Source: Phragmites australis
Lineage: Eukaryota; Streptophyta; Magnoliopsida; Poales; Poaceae
Direction: 5' to 3'
Length of the DNA: 64,000 bases
Assembly: GCF_958298935.1 (NCBI RefSeq)
Contig: NC_084928.1
Span: forward strand, 16,895,501-16,959,500
How positions within the stretch are numbered: position 1 is the stretch's first letter; each line of letters begins with the position of its first letter. Of this stretch, positions 22,015-34,040 are shown piece by piece. Under the pieces are notes generated by a model, which ran no database searches, was not told the origin of the DNA, and was given only the letters and a program-made list of their open reading frames with translations. A program made the position numbers and the translations under genes.

Positions 22015-22634
22015 AATCGTCGCCCAGGACGCATACGGACTCCGTTTTCGACGTTCTACACATGGTTGGAAAGCTAAGGAGATAAGCTTTCCAACGGGAC
22101 TGGTCACATATCCAAATTCTTTCTGAGTCAACAGGAATTGTCGAAACAAGTGGACGTCCAGAATCTGTCAGGGTGCTGCGCCACCATATTTTGGGCTGTT
22201 GGGCCATGTAACGTGTTGGAGTTCATTAGGGACGCGTCCAGGGGTCCTTGGCCGACCCTAGTCTTTTATATACAGTAGCCGGATTTTGCTTAGATATTGA
22301 TCTACACACAGTTGTGAGATTTTCGCTCTTGTTCCGGACCGACTAGGCCGCCGCAAGTGTTTGTGGAACTCCGACTTCGAGTGCTTGAATTCAATTCGCA
22401 ATATTTCAGATTGCATCTTCTACGTTCTTGCTTATGTTCTCGGTACGCTTGCAGGGATTGAGCCTTCTTGGCGAGGTCAACCGCGCGACACGGTTGATAA
22501 CCAACGGAGCTGTGGTGTAGTGATTGTAAGGGAGACGATCTGTTCGGGTCGAAGCCTTTGGATCATCAACGTCGAGTTCTCCACCCACCGACTTATCGCT
22601 ACCTATCGGAAGATCAGGCCAACATTACCCATCA
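21744..22634 (+). repeat. 3' LTR of Element B (891 bp)
   Basis: Matches the 5' LTR except for about 32 substitutions and an 18-bp gap at 22281/22282. Its first 271 bases encode the pol C-terminus and stop codon. Ends ACCCATCA, followed by the ACAAT target duplication (22635-22639). Confidence 0.92.
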
Positions 22635-22639
22635 ACAAT

Positions 22640-23000
22640 CATCGTCATATGCACCAAATTCCTCATTATCTTCTCTTATTATGTCAACTCTAGGTTCTTT
22701 GATGATGCCAACATCTTCATATAATACATTCTGCTCTTCACCATGTTTGGCCCAACATGTGTAGTCCGGTTTAAAGCTCCTAATAATCAATTGCATTTGG
22801 ATCTGTAGGGTTGCATTCTATCTGAGAAAAGATGTTTCATTTCTATAATCACAACAAGGACAATACATAAATTCAACACCCTTCTTCAAGCAATCCTCCT
22901 CGGCAGCTATTAGAAAAGCCATCATAGCATCAAGGTACCCTTGGTTCATATGAGAACCATGCATCTAGCTACGATCAATCTTATATGGAATAAATTAATT
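22640..23000 (-). pseudogene. CACTA-1 TNP2 transposase fragment, upstream part
   Basis: Continuation of the 13735-14927 fragment once Element B is removed. The minus strand encodes relics of the TNP2 N-terminal region, for example a THVGPNMVK stretch matching the usual TCWxxHGE segment, and aligns closely with 44960-45300. Stops and frameshifts. Together the pieces show that Element B landed within a transposase gene. Confidence 0.65.
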
Positions 23001-23790
23001 TTAAATTAACTTAATAAAAGAGAGCAACCAAGCTTTTCGTCAAAAAAATAGAGCTACCATGCATGCATGTATTAACCATACAAAAGATAATTAATTCAAA
23101 AAATATAATGATTATCATCATATTATATAAATGTATACCTAAAAATAAAGTCTAACATTAATTCAAAACTTATCGTTAAATACTATATAGTATTTAATTG
23201 TACTAGATAAATTTAGATTTTTATTACATGAATTTTGGTATATAAACAAAAATTTATCAATAAATATATTTATTGATAATTTTATGCTTATATACTAAAA
23301 AACCTAAATTTATCTAGAACACTAGATTAAAGCTAGCCATTTATAGTAATACATAATTAAACCTAGATTTATATTTTGAGCATCATATATACCTAAAACA
23401 ATTAATATATTCTAGGTCATCATGAAAAAATCTAAATCTATATGTACATCTAGATATAGTTGATCTCTCAAGATAAAATTAGAACATGAAACTAGATCAT
23501 CTACATCATCTAATACCTTAATGGTGTGATGGCTTTTCTACAATTCTATATCATCATGAAAAAAAAATCTAGATCTATATCTCTCATCAAACCGAATGTA
23601 GGCTATTTAAACCAAATTAGAACATAATGCTCATCTTGGAGTAGCAAATGCCCATGAATCTTCAAGTTTCCACCAAAATCTAGCAATTTTTGGTCAAAAT
23701 TGCCGGCCTCTTCCTCCACAAGTTGCGCATAGTAAACCCAAGAGCAAGAATGTTCTGTTTCAGATAGGCTCGAGCAGTAGGTAGGGGATG
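23001..23790. other. AT-rich CACTA-1 interior
   Basis: No coding support. 23040-23185 aligns with 45370-45440 (AGAGCTA...ATACATG and ACTTATCGT.AAATACT), showing it is CACTA sequence upstream of the transposase. The remainder is AT-rich with repeated ACCTAGATTTAT-like words. A 71-codon minus-strand frame at 23603-23818 has no recognisable motif. Confidence 0.45.
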
Positions 23791-24613
23791 ATATAGCCAA
23801 TAGTACAGAAGGTTCCAATTATCAGTTCTCTATATTAATAGTATAGACGTTTCCAATTATGAGCCATTTGTAGTACAAACGACTCTAGTTTGAAACCATC
23901 TGTACTATTAGATTAGTACCGATGGCTCTTGTTTGATGCTGTTTGTACTAAAGCGTCCCACTTACCCCCTGTGATTTTCTTAGACGAAACTAGTTTGGAG
24001 CCATTTGTGGTAATCTCTTCCAAACAATTGGCATGTTCACAATAGATAGACATTCACATGGAACAGAGCAATAGAGTATTTAATAGAATCAATATTCACA
24101 TGCACATGCACATCCATAATTGAATTAGCAAACTAGAACCAACTTAAGTACTTAGCAAATTAAACATTCACTATTCAAAAGAACCCTAGCTAGCTAATTA
24201 CAACCATAAGGACGTAACAAAAGAACTTCAACTTGTCGGATTGCCACACACAAAAGAACTTCAGATCGCATGCAAAATAACCCTACGCCTCCCAGTCAAA
24301 ATTGTTAATGTGGTCGTGGACAGAACATGGAGGGTCGTAGGTGAAGGTGAAGGGATGCACTATTAGTACATACGGCTTTAAATTATGAGCCGTCTATAAT
24401 AGTAATATAGACGGCTCCAAATTATGAGCCGTCTGTACTAGTAATATAAATAGCTCATATTTGGAGCCATCTGTACTAAGGCCAATATTACTGACATCTC
24501 TAAATATGAGCCGTCTGTATTAATGGTACAAACAAATTCCTATTTGGAATCGTCTGTACTCTTAGATTTAGTACAAATGGCTCTAAATATGAGCTGTCTA
24601 TATTACTAGTTCA
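23791..24613. repeat. CACTA-1 subterminal repeat array
   Basis: Multiple copies in both orientations of a short motif, GAGCCGTCTGTACTA / TAGTACAGACGGCTC and decayed forms, for example GAGCCGTCTATAATAG, AGACGGCTCC, GAGCCGTCTGTACTAG, GGAGCCATCTGTACTA and GAGCCGTCTGTATTAATGG (24374-24520). Arrays like this near the ends of CACTA elements are the binding sites for the TNPA-type protein. Element C inserted at the right edge of this array. Confidence 0.75.
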
Positions 24614-24618
24614 ACTAA
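24614..24618. repeat. Candidate target duplication of Element C, left (ACTAA)
   Basis: ACTAA precedes the left LTR; TCTAA (38094-38098) follows the right LTR. Four of five bases agree, which fits an old duplication with one substitution. Confidence 0.55.
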
Positions 24619-25870
24619 TGATGTGTATGGGTCTAGTCCCGATCTTCCAATAGGCAAGGATAAATTTGATTTAGTGGAGTGTGATGTTGATGATCCGGCT
24701 TCTTACCGAACATGACTAGCAACCTGCAATCACTACACCACAACCTCCAAGTTGTTATTAACCATGCGAAGAGCATGGCTGACCTAAACACAATGTTCTT
24801 GTCCCTGCAAGCAATCAAAGAACAAGCAAGAAAAACAAGAGGCAATATGAATTTGCAACTGAGATCAATAGAACACAAAGGGGAGGTTCAGTAAACAACA
24901 AGTGGTTAGTTTAGTTGTCACAAGCACACTGTAGTAGTCTCAACACATGGGGAGTACTAAACTCAGCAAAAACTTGGCTCTAAAAATGGTTGTTGCATCC
25001 ATAAATGGAGGAGAGCAAAGGAAAGGCAGACATTTGGTGAGGGGAGGCATCCTAGGGTTTCCTTCCACCAATGGAGGGCACCACAACTTGGGCCTGGTCT
25101 CTCTCTCACTTACAAGGCCCATGTTGGTCTAAATAGGTATCATAATACCTCTCTTTTACAAATGTGACTTGTAAATTGTGATTCTAGAGATGGGGCTGGA
25201 TTTGTTGGGAAGATCTCATCGTAAGATTTCCAATGAGTGCACATACTCCTCTAATGTACTCCATATGCAAGAATTATGCATGTTTTAATCTAATGCTGGT
25301 AGGCTGTCCTGGAATAGATTTCGAGTTGAAATTGGGTTGTCCTTCCAACGTGGAAAAGTTGCATAATTGACGGGAAAATATTACTCTAGTTAACTAAAAG
25401 CTTAACAAGATACTTGACGGGAAAATGTTACAAATGTGACCGGAAAACGTTACTCCTGATAACGGAAAATGTTACTCTAGTTATCGAAAAATGTTACTCT
25501 AGTTACCAGAAACTTAACAAGAAACTTGATATGAAAATGTTATAAATGAGATGCGAAAAAGGTTACTTTTGATAATGGAAAATGTTGCACATTTAAACGG
25601 AAAACGTTGAACTAGTTACCAGAACCTTGACAGGGAATTGTTACCAATGGGACCAAAAAAAGATACTCCTGATAATGGAACACCTTGGTTTCTGAGAAGA
25701 ATAACATCATGGGACTTATGTAACAATCCATCCTCAATGGGCAAGTGATAAACTCCTACAAATGAACTCACCTTACAATTCAATTGTCGTACGCGAACTC
25801 CTGTGATTGGACCTTGTAATGGTGTTGCTGGAGGATGAGTTTGTGTATACGTATGATGATGCCCTCATCA
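24619..25870 (-). repeat. 3' LTR of Element C (about 1.25 kb)
   Basis: Pairs with 36845-38093. Minus-strand start TGATGAGGGCATCATCAT and end CCCATACACATCA. It contains a degenerate array of GGAAAATGTTACTC-like words (25370-25690), also present in the partner LTR. Short frames (24633-24878, 24712-24894, 24940-25132) lie in non-coding LTR sequence. Confidence 0.8.
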
Positions 25871-25882
25871 TCCTCCCTGTGT
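25871..25882 (-). promoter_or_regulatory. Polypurine tract of Element C
   Basis: Minus strand CACAGGGAGGA directly before the LTR start, in the same place and of the same kind as the purine run in Element B. Confidence 0.65.
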
Positions 25883-27680
25883 TGAATTGAGTCGTCCTCG
25901 AGTCAAGGTCATATTCTTCAACCAAGTATGATTTCAAATCTACAATGTTAAATGTGGAACTAACCCTAAAATCTGGAGGCGGTTCAAGCTTGTATTAATT
26001 ATCATTAATCTTCTCAAGAATCTTAAAAGGATCATCATTATGAGGCATACATTTAGACTTTCTCAAATCTGGAAATCTCTCTTTTCTCAATTACAGCCAA
26101 AAAAATTATTTAATGCAATTTTGTTTCATGCAATTTTAGAACAAAGTCAACATGCTTCTTTGCATCTAAATTCACTTTTTTAGACGTTGATAAAGGTAGC
26201 AAATCAATTGGAGCATGGGGATTGAATCCATATACTACCTGAAAAAGGTTTGTCTTTGTAGTTGAGTGTAATGAGTGATTGTAGGCAAACTCCACATGAG
26301 GTAGGCACTCTTCCCACATCTTCAAGTTCTTCTTCAAAACAACCCTCAACAAAGTCGACAAGGTACGGTTGATGACTTCGGCTTATCCATTAGTTTAGGG
26401 ATGACATGTAGTTGAAAATAGCAGCTTCGTTCCTAGTTTGTTCCATAAGGTCCTCCAAAAGTGGCTCAAAAACTTCACATCATGATCGGAAACTATTGTT
26501 GTGGGTACTTCGTGTAGCCGAACGGTCTCTCAGAAATACAAATCAGCAACATGAGTAGCATCATCTCTCTTATGGCAAGGAATAAAGTGTGTTATCTTAG
26601 AAAATCTGTCAACAACAACAAAAACAATGTGGGTTTAGTCATGACTTAGCTTTGTTGCAGGTAGTGCAGCGTGCGATGTAGCGCTTGACATCATGTCTCT
26701 TCTTTGGCCAAAAGAAATGCTCGATCAGAATGTCTTAAGTTTTGTTCACACCAAAATGTCCCACCAACCTAGCTCCATGCATCTCCTGTAGCAAAAAAAG
26801 ACGAATAGAGCTAACTTTGTAATTTAGCATGGTATTCCTAAAATCATCATCGGTAGCATACAATTATTTTATTGTGCCCTCTGGATTAGTTCTATATGGA
26901 GCACAGTTAGGCAGAGAAGCTCCCATGACTAGATTGATTTGATGCTCAATTCGTCTCAAAGGTGGCAGCCCGGGAGGTATTTCATCCAGAAAAACGTCAG
27001 CAAACTCCTAGAATAGGCTACTGGCAGCAGTAGGCAAAGAGGGAGGCAATTTGTCAAGTGAAAATAATATCTCTTTGCAAATTAAAGTTTAGATACATAG
27101 TTATGTGCACCCAAGTCATAAATATCAGATTTTGTAGCTAACATGGCAACACCTTTCAATTTAATCATATCCTTCCTAGCATTTGTTTCTTTCTTCTCTT
27201 TCTTCAGTGGAAACACACTTTTTGCTGCATTCCAGTTTTTAGAGTTAGACCTCTTTTGTTTCCACTCCATTTCAGCCCGCTCTACTTCATCCTTTAAAAT
27301 CCCAGCAGGGTCATTGGTAGCAATTCAATTTTATGGCCTTCATATGAGAAAGTGTATATATTAGATCTACCTATTGACAAGGTCTACCTAACCACAAATA
27401 ACAAGCTTGCATAGGTATAACATCAAAATTAGAACAATCATGGTATGTTCCACCAGAGAAATGCACTCTCACAATTTTGCTTACATTTAACTTTCCACAA
27501 GAGTTGAACCATTGGATGTAGTAAGGACGTGGATGAGGCTATGTGCTCAAGTAAAGCTTCTTGACCAAATCTGAACTCGCAAGGTTCTTGCAGCTACCAC
27601 CATCGATGATGACTTGGCATGACCACTTCTTAACAACACTTGGATTAGCACAAATTGTGGCGCAAATTTTGCTCTGCTTT
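25883..27680 (-). pseudogene. Element C pol relic lacking RT core and RNase H
   Basis: Minus strand. Protease motif VIIDGGSCKNLASSDLV near 27590. A lysine-rich linker (FPLKKEKKETNARKD, 27220-27170) and MLATKSDI match the Element B linker. The RT entry segment (LPPLRRIEHQINLV) lies near 26960-26920. At about 26866 the sequence jumps from the first RT residues to LYATDDDFRN, which in Element B lies beyond RNase H. The integrase zinc region (LQEMHGARLVGHFGVNKT) and core follow, and 26361-26110 reads [20 protein letters not shown] and then HVEFAYNHS. Stops and frameshifts throughout. Confidence 0.8.
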
Positions 27681-27689
27681 CTCCATTGG

Positions 27690-28960
27690 GGTACTAAGAA
27701 CTTACTGTGCAACTATACTCAAATATTCATTTGATTCTTCAACACCAATCCTTTCCACATTGTCGCCATCCTCACTATCCATCTCATAGTCTTCTCCTAT
27801 ATGGTTAGCTAAAACAAGAGCTAATTTATCTTCCACATCACTAGCACTAGTGTACTCACCATTGTCCTTGGCGATGAAAGCTTGTTGACTTTGGCAATCC
27901 TTGTTGACATGTCCCATCTCCTTGCAATGATGGCAAATGATGTCATGTGATCTGCTAGTGGATCTAAAACAGATGAAATGCTCTTTGCAGGTGCTTGCAC
28001 TGTAGTAGATTTTCTCACCTCAGGAGCACATGAGAGAAGTGTAGATGCTGCTGGACGTGCTCGGCTTGTGAACAGTGTAGAAGAAGGGACAACAGCACTT
28101 GAAGCATGTTTGGCTTGCTTTGATGTTTATCTCGGTGTAGAAAAACTCCTAAATTATTCCTCACCTTTGGTTGCCTTCACTGTACTTCTCTTTCAGCTTT
28201 TAAAGCAAGATGAAACAAACGGTTGACAGTGTAATATTCTTTACAATCAATAATATCTTGAATTTCATGCCTTAAGCCTCCAAAGAACCTAGCAATTTTA
28301 TCCTCCTCATTTTCTTCTACTTCAGCCTGCAACATTCTCATTTGTAATTCTTGATATTATTCCTCCACAGATTTGTTACCTTGATTCAAACATTGCAACT
28401 TGATTCATAATTCATGCTTAAAGTAAGGAGGAACAAACCTAGAATGCATAGCACATTTCAAAGCACCCCAAGTATTAGGCACATTATCAGTTTTACTAAT
28501 TTCATTCCACCAAAAGAGAGCAAAATTAGTAAACTCTAGTAGCTTGCCTAACTCGATGTTCTCTGAAGATAAATGAGAGTTGAATTTCTGTTCAACGGCT
28601 AGCTCCCAATCTAAATATTCTTCAGGATTATAGTGACCAGCAAAAAGAGGAATGGTAAACTTCAGTTTAGCAAAAGACTCATCATTACCATGGCCATTGT
28701 GATGATTACCATTATTACCTCTCATCCCTTGATTTTTTTTGTGAAGTTGTTGTTGTAGCCATTTAGATCATGCAGTGGCGTGTTCATCGTGAGCATTACT
28801 GTCCTCTTCTTCATCATCATCATTATCAGCAGCAATGGACCCTTCATGATCTCTCGATGCAGTAGGGTTCTCTGTTCTCCTATTACCATTTTGATCTCCC
28901 ATGGCCTACTTCAGAAAACGTTGTTGTACTTAGCAATAAGAAAAACTAGGGTGCACTTGA
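27690..28960 (-). pseudogene. Element C gag relic, downstream part
   Basis: Minus strand 28725-28405 reads the Gag core (FTIPLFAGHYNPEEYLDWEL, FALFWWNEISKTDNVPNTW and MHSRFVPPYFKHEL), clearly related to Element B gag. The zinc knuckle at about 27935-27890 reads CHHCKEMGHVNKDC, with the full C-x2-C-x4-H-x4-C pattern. The acidic tail DYEMDSEDGDN matches the Element B linker. The first gag codons lie on the far side of Element D1. Confidence 0.8.
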
Positions 28961-29005
28961 TAGAATCAAATGCTTCAGTGACATAGTGAAACCCCCCTTC
29001 ATAAT

Positions 29006-30813
29006 TGTGAGGAACGGTGATGTCCTAAGGGGGTGAATTAGGGCACTTAGAAACCTAAAATAAATTGGCTCCAAAAACTGTTCACAATATAAACCTATCT
29101 CAATTTCTATCTAAATATGCTCTAGGTTTATCTAGTGTATCTACTCTATCGCTCAAGAGGATCGTAACCTACTCTAGTAAGATAAATTACAAATGTGTAA
29201 ATACGAAAACGTAAATAAGGTAGAGAGATAAACTCGGCACAAGGGATTTTATCCTGTGGTAACAATGGTATGAATGTCACTCCTACTCCACGTTGGAGCT
29301 CAACAAAGTATATGCTCCCGATCGCCAAGTCTCTTTCGGTCACGACTCTTAAGCTACCAAATCACCAAGACAAAGTCTCAAGCATGATGAGACACCAAGC
29401 CACCAAGACAAAGTCTCACCACTAACCTCTCTTTCGGTCACTTTCCGCCAAGATCACTTCAGAGCTTGAGCCACTAAGACAAGGATCTATGTGTCCCCGT
29501 ACAAGTGTCTTGCCACCGTTCCACACCAAGTTAGAGGGTCAACAAGCTTGAGCCACTAAGGCAAGATACCGACAAGTCACCAAGACTCCAAGATGCCAGC
29601 GTACCACTCGATACAAGCTATGATCACTTCTTCGAGCTGCAACACCTAGCTACAACTCACTCTAGGCCTATAATCACTAAACACTCTCTAATCTTGTGCT
29701 TAATTACCTTGGATAATCATTTTAAGCACTTTGGTGGCTTAGATGTCTTCTCAAGTGTATATAAGCTTCTTCTAGACTCCAGCAGCATGCCACATCTTCA
29801 AATGACTGAGTGGAGGGGTATTTATAGCCTCAAACCTGCCAACTAGCCGTTCTCCCAATGGCTCAAAAAAGTTGTTAACACCAAATGATCCAGTGAGAAC
29901 AGTAGTACTAACACCAGATCATCCGGTGAGTACAAACTCAGAAACTAGCCGTTGGAACTCCACTCATAGCCTCTGTGAACACTGGACACTCCAATGTTCC
30001 TTCAAACCTATCACCGGACCTTTCGGTGAGTTATCTTGAGCCATCCGAGCCTTTGCAACCTTTTTGTGTAAAATGCTCCGGTGCATTCATCTGGTGTTCA
30101 TTTTATTCACACCGGACCATTCAGTGAGTTGAACCTTCTTTCCTTTACCCTAAAAATACTTTGGTGTAACTATCTTTGCGATCATCGGACTATCAAGTGA
30201 GTTGATGTTCATTCTTCAGCACTTGTAGTTGTCTGTGTAAGAAATGCTCTAGTGCTATACTCCGGTGTGCACAAACCAAGCACTAGACCTTTTTGGTGGG
30301 TTGATCTTCTGTCTTTTGTACTTGTATTCTTCTCTGCAAGAAATGCTCCGGTGTTACCTAGTGCAGATCACCAGACTATCCGGTGAGGTACTTAGCCTTC
30401 TCTCCCATTGTTAGAAATACTACGGTAAGTTCAACACACAGAGCATCGGACTATCCGGTGAGGCTATCAGCCTCTGTGCATAATGCTCCTGTGAATGCAA
30501 ACTCCTCTGCACCAGACATTTCGGTGAGATCAATTCTCCTGGGATTTCTCCAATTTAATTAAATTTTGTTCTGGCTGCGGTGACTTCTTCATGTAAGGCA
30601 TCCATGCCAAGGAAAAACCAAAACCAAATCACCTCTTAGTGTTGCTTAGTGCTCAGGTGCATCCTACTGGGTAGTCCTAAACTTCAGTAGTTCTATGGCC
30701 ACTACATGAGACCTACTAACATATATTCTTGACAAACATGTTAGTCCCAATGATTATGTTATCATTAATCACCAAAATCACAATCGTGGCCTAATAAGGC
30801 CATTTTCGTTACA
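29006..30813 (-). repeat. 3' LTR of Element D1
   Basis: Minus-strand start TGTAACGAAAATGGCC, preceded by the purine run AAAATAGGGAGAT. Contains more than ten imperfect palindromes of the TCACCGGA-TCCGGTGA type at 29880-30540 and a TATA motif (TATAAATA, minus, 29826-29819). Short frames inside are not supported. Confidence 0.82.
29819..29826 (-). promoter_or_regulatory. Candidate TATA box in D1 3' LTR
   Basis: TATAAATA within GGCTATAAATACCCCTC, conserved in all four LTRs of this family (also 34848-34855, 54556-54563 and 59490-59497) at the same place just downstream of the palindrome array. Conservation across two copies makes it a good promoter candidate. Confidence 0.6.
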
Positions 30814-30826
30814 ATCTCCCTATTTT
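30814..30826 (-). promoter_or_regulatory. Polypurine tract of Element D1
   Basis: Minus strand ATAGGGAGAT next to the LTR start; D2 has AAAAAGGGGGAGAT in the same place. Confidence 0.65.
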
Positions 30827-32044
30827 TAGTGATTGATGACAACATAACCAAAGCAAGTGGTAAATAATAAATGATACCAATAGTAAAAAGCACAAAACCT
30901 TACCACATTGTTTGGATGTATGTTCTTAACATTTAGTTCCACTTTATTGTGGCTTCCCCTTTCTCCATTGTCACTATCTCTCTTGATCGACGTATGCAAG
31001 AGCTTCTCCCCTTCTATCAACCTAGGTGCCTCATGTTGCTTCTTGTATCTTCTTTTTCTCCCCATTTGTCAACTTCAGCACTCCTTGACATCTTGTATCT
31101 TGTTTCTTCCTTTCATCATCAAACTTCTCCCCCTTTATCAATAATCTCAAAAAGGACTACACACATATGTTGAACTTGAGGAAAAGCGTTAGATCACATG
31201 GGAGAGAGCTTCATAAATCCTAATCCAATGAAATGATATCAATTTAAAAGATATACCAAGGATAGGAGACATTAATATCAATTGAAAAAGACAAATAAAG
31301 ATCATAATTCATGAAACTCACATGATATAATCTAAACTTCCTCTTTATATGTGCATACATATAATGAGACCCACTTGTAAATACCACTCGTAAGAATGTA
31401 GCAATATATGCACATCTAGAAAATAAGTAGAGGTAGGAAGTTTGAGTCATCTCATACATGGAGGTAGCTTAAATGTAGAAATTAATTGAAAATGATACTA
31501 ATTGAAAATTTAAGCTTTGCATACCTCCAGGGACGTATTGATTTCTCCATGACACTATAAAAGATACATCTAGCAATACACAGGATATACTCCCCCTAAA
31601 TATGTACATATAAGTTTTGAATACTCGTGAGACATATGCACTTATTATTAATAATAATAGGAAGGGTACCCTATAGATTGGTTCATAGCACATGAAAGAT
31701 ACCACTTGTAAAAATAATTTCAAGAAAAGAACCTACAACTAATAAACCATGTAAGTTGCTCATAAGTTAGAGATAAGCATAAGCAACCTACCATTTGAAA
31801 ACCTACACTAGGAATTGCAATAAATTGAAATAAGCATATGCAATCCTAGACAAGGCAAATGAGCTACAACAATTGAAAGAGCTAGCTCCATTACCTTTGC
31901 CTTTTTTTACCTTTGGATGGGTATTTGGGTATATGATGATCACGATCTTCATCAAAGCGTCCAATCTTATACACTTGGCTTCTTTGCTTGAACCTTCACT
32001 TCATTTTGTGAGCCAAGTCTTTAAATCCTCATAGCCACCTCGGT
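30827..32044 (-). other. Non-coding tail of Element D1
   Basis: Corresponds to 57400-58616 of D2. Both copies contain stretches rich in AAGGGGGAGAAG-like purine words and AT-rich sequence, with no pol motif on any frame that I can find. Confidence 0.6.
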
Positions 32045-33959
32045 CTGTAAGTCTTCTTTGGAACCTAAATCGATTGGGGCCTCTTCATATTGGTGATGAC
32101 TTACTTTGGCACCAAAATAGGTTGGCTCCACCCTCCACCCTCAATTCTTTCTCCTAACCATATATGCAACCACCTTGCTATTTTCCCTTTTCTTGAGTTT
32201 ATAGTGGTTGCTTTTGATCTTGTTCTTGTAGTTGGGCTTGATGTAGAATTTGGAGGTCTTGTTGGAGAGATTCATGATCTTCTTCTTCTCCTTGTTCTCC
32301 TTCTTGACTTGCTTGCATTAGAATGACTTGTGACCTTCTTGATGACATTTGAAGCATGTCATAGTGGACCCATCCGCAATCTTCTTCACCATGGTGGCAT
32401 GATTATCTTGAGGAGGTTGGACATGGTTTTTGCCCTTTAATCTAGCCAAGTCCTTGACCTTTTCAACTTCTTGCTTGAGCTCATTATTTGCTTGTGCAAT
32501 AAGTTCATTAGATAGTTCTACAAGAACATTCTCAACACATATCTCATTGCAAAAGGGTCAGCATGATATATCAATTAAATCATTGCAAGAAGTAGAAGCA
32601 TCTACCTTAGACTTAAAATTAAATAGAGAGGTAGATTGCTTCAAAGGGGCCTTAGATTAAGATTCAATTCACTCAAATTTTGCCTTAAGCTCATCATGCT
32701 CTTTGTTTAGCAAATTGAATTTACTTAATAATTGTTCATAATTAGAAATAAAGGTAGCATGAATGTCATTAAGTGCATTGAATTTTCTAAGCTCTTTTGA
32801 TTGTTTCTTGAGGCCCCTTTGTTGCTCATTAATCAAATAAATGAGTTCATTATAGGAAGGAAAATCCTTATCAGATTCATCATCACTTACATCACTATCC
32901 ATACTTTTGGCCATAAGATACTTATGAGATGGCTTGCGTATTGAGTTGCATGATGATGACTTTGAGGAAGAGCTTTTTTTGAGGAGTGGGTGGCGAAACT
33001 CTCATTACTTGAGCTTGAATCTTCATCTTCACTCACCATTCTTCTTATGCTTGCAAATGCTTTGGCTCTTCCCCTTGTCTCCCTCTTGCTATTGGTCTTC
33101 TTCTCCTTCTTGATGTGATTAATAGTTTTGAACAAATATTTCATAGAGATTCGTTGATCAATCTTGGCATTGATCTTCTTGATGTTTTTCTCGACTTGAT
33201 AGATGAGCTTGGCGACTTCAGGATCCATTTCTTAATCAGTTGATGTGCTTTGCTCATTATCTCCATTGCTCTCATCTTCTTCTTCATCATCTTCGCTTGA
33301 GTTTGACTCTTGCTCTTGCCTCCTCATCTTCGCCTTCATGTGTGGGCATGGTGCTTGCTTGCTTGTGAGAGCAAGATTCTTACATCAAATGAGAAAGAGA
33401 CTTCCACCCCCATGTTCATGGTCATTTCATGGACAGTGATCTTGCCGAGCACTTGACTTGAAGTAATCTTCTTGATGTCGTTGTTGTCGTAGATGATGAA
33501 GACTATCAACTTGTACTTTGGAAGAAGAGCTTGAAGTATTCTTATTACCATTAATCATTGTCAATTGGCGTCAAACCTAGCCCATTTATCTCATTGATAA
33601 GAATATTCAAATGTGAGTACATGTCATTAGCACTTTCATGGGAAAATTGTTTGATGCTATTTAGCTTAGTAACAAGCACATGATATTTCTCATTGTGTAA
33701 ATCCTTTGTGCCTTCATATATTTCAATCAGACTATTCCAAATATCATGTGCATTGGTGAGAGAATAAACACGAATGCATCAACATTTAAACATGATAAAA
33801 GGATACTCTTCGCCAATGCATCTAATTGCCTCTGTCCTTATTAGTGATGCGAGGTTCATACCTTCCTCGGTGACTCTCCAAACATCGAGACCTTGCATGC
33901 AAAAAACAAGATATTATAATTTTCAAATGGGGGAAATTTGTGCCATTAAAAAGTGGAGC
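32045..33959 (-). pseudogene. Element D1 Gag-like gene relic
   Basis: Minus strand, several frames. It opens with APLFNGTNFPHLK, the entry motif of Ty1/copia Gag proteins. A UBN2-like segment follows (LTNAHDIWNSLIEI, then INEINGLGL), then LLPKYKLIVFIIYDNNDIKK. A basic coiled region comes next (VEKNIKKINAKIDQ; GRAKAFASIRRMVSEDE at 33228-32887), then a heptad-like stretch LIYLINEQQRGLKKQSKELR at 32914-32669, and a zinc knuckle CFKCHQEGHKSF near 32340, where a stop replaces the codon before the last Cys. It ends with relics of QPIWVPK and MKGPQSI.VPKK. Multiple frameshifts and stops. Gag would package RNA, but this copy cannot make an intact protein. Confidence 0.8.
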
Positions 33960-34025
33960 ACTATGGGTATCTATCCCAACTCCGAACGTCACAACTCTAG
34001 GATGTTAAGCCTATCAAGAGCACAA

Positions 34026-34040
34026 GGCTCTAATACCAAT
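34026..34040 (-). promoter_or_regulatory. Primer-binding site of Element D1
   Basis: Minus strand TTGGTATTAGAGCC, one difference from the initiator tRNA-Met complement TGGTATCAGAGC, at the inner edge of the 5' LTR. Confidence 0.7.

Larger units (their letters stand above)
14933..22634 (+). mobile_element. Element B: CRM-like Ty3/gypsy chromovirus, near-complete
   Basis: 7.7 kb element with two LTRs (909 and 891 bp), a primer-binding site complementary to initiator tRNA-Met, a 1.2 kb leader, a single-frame gag-pol (17089-22014), a polypurine tract, and a perfect ACAAT target duplication. The pol frame runs about 90 codons into the 3' LTR and ends in a segment with IGPLTRARAHQLNHE. In my knowledge, an integrase C-terminus overlapping the LTR is characteristic of CRM elements, the grass centromeric retrotransposons, and the DGGSCNN protease site fits too. 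Three in-frame stops near the gag/protease region disable it. CRM placement is an informed inference. Confidence 0.9.

Noticed and set aside
24633..25132. Several short frames read as a possible gene cluster
   Set aside because: They lie wholly within the 3' LTR of Element C and are not preserved in the partner LTR.
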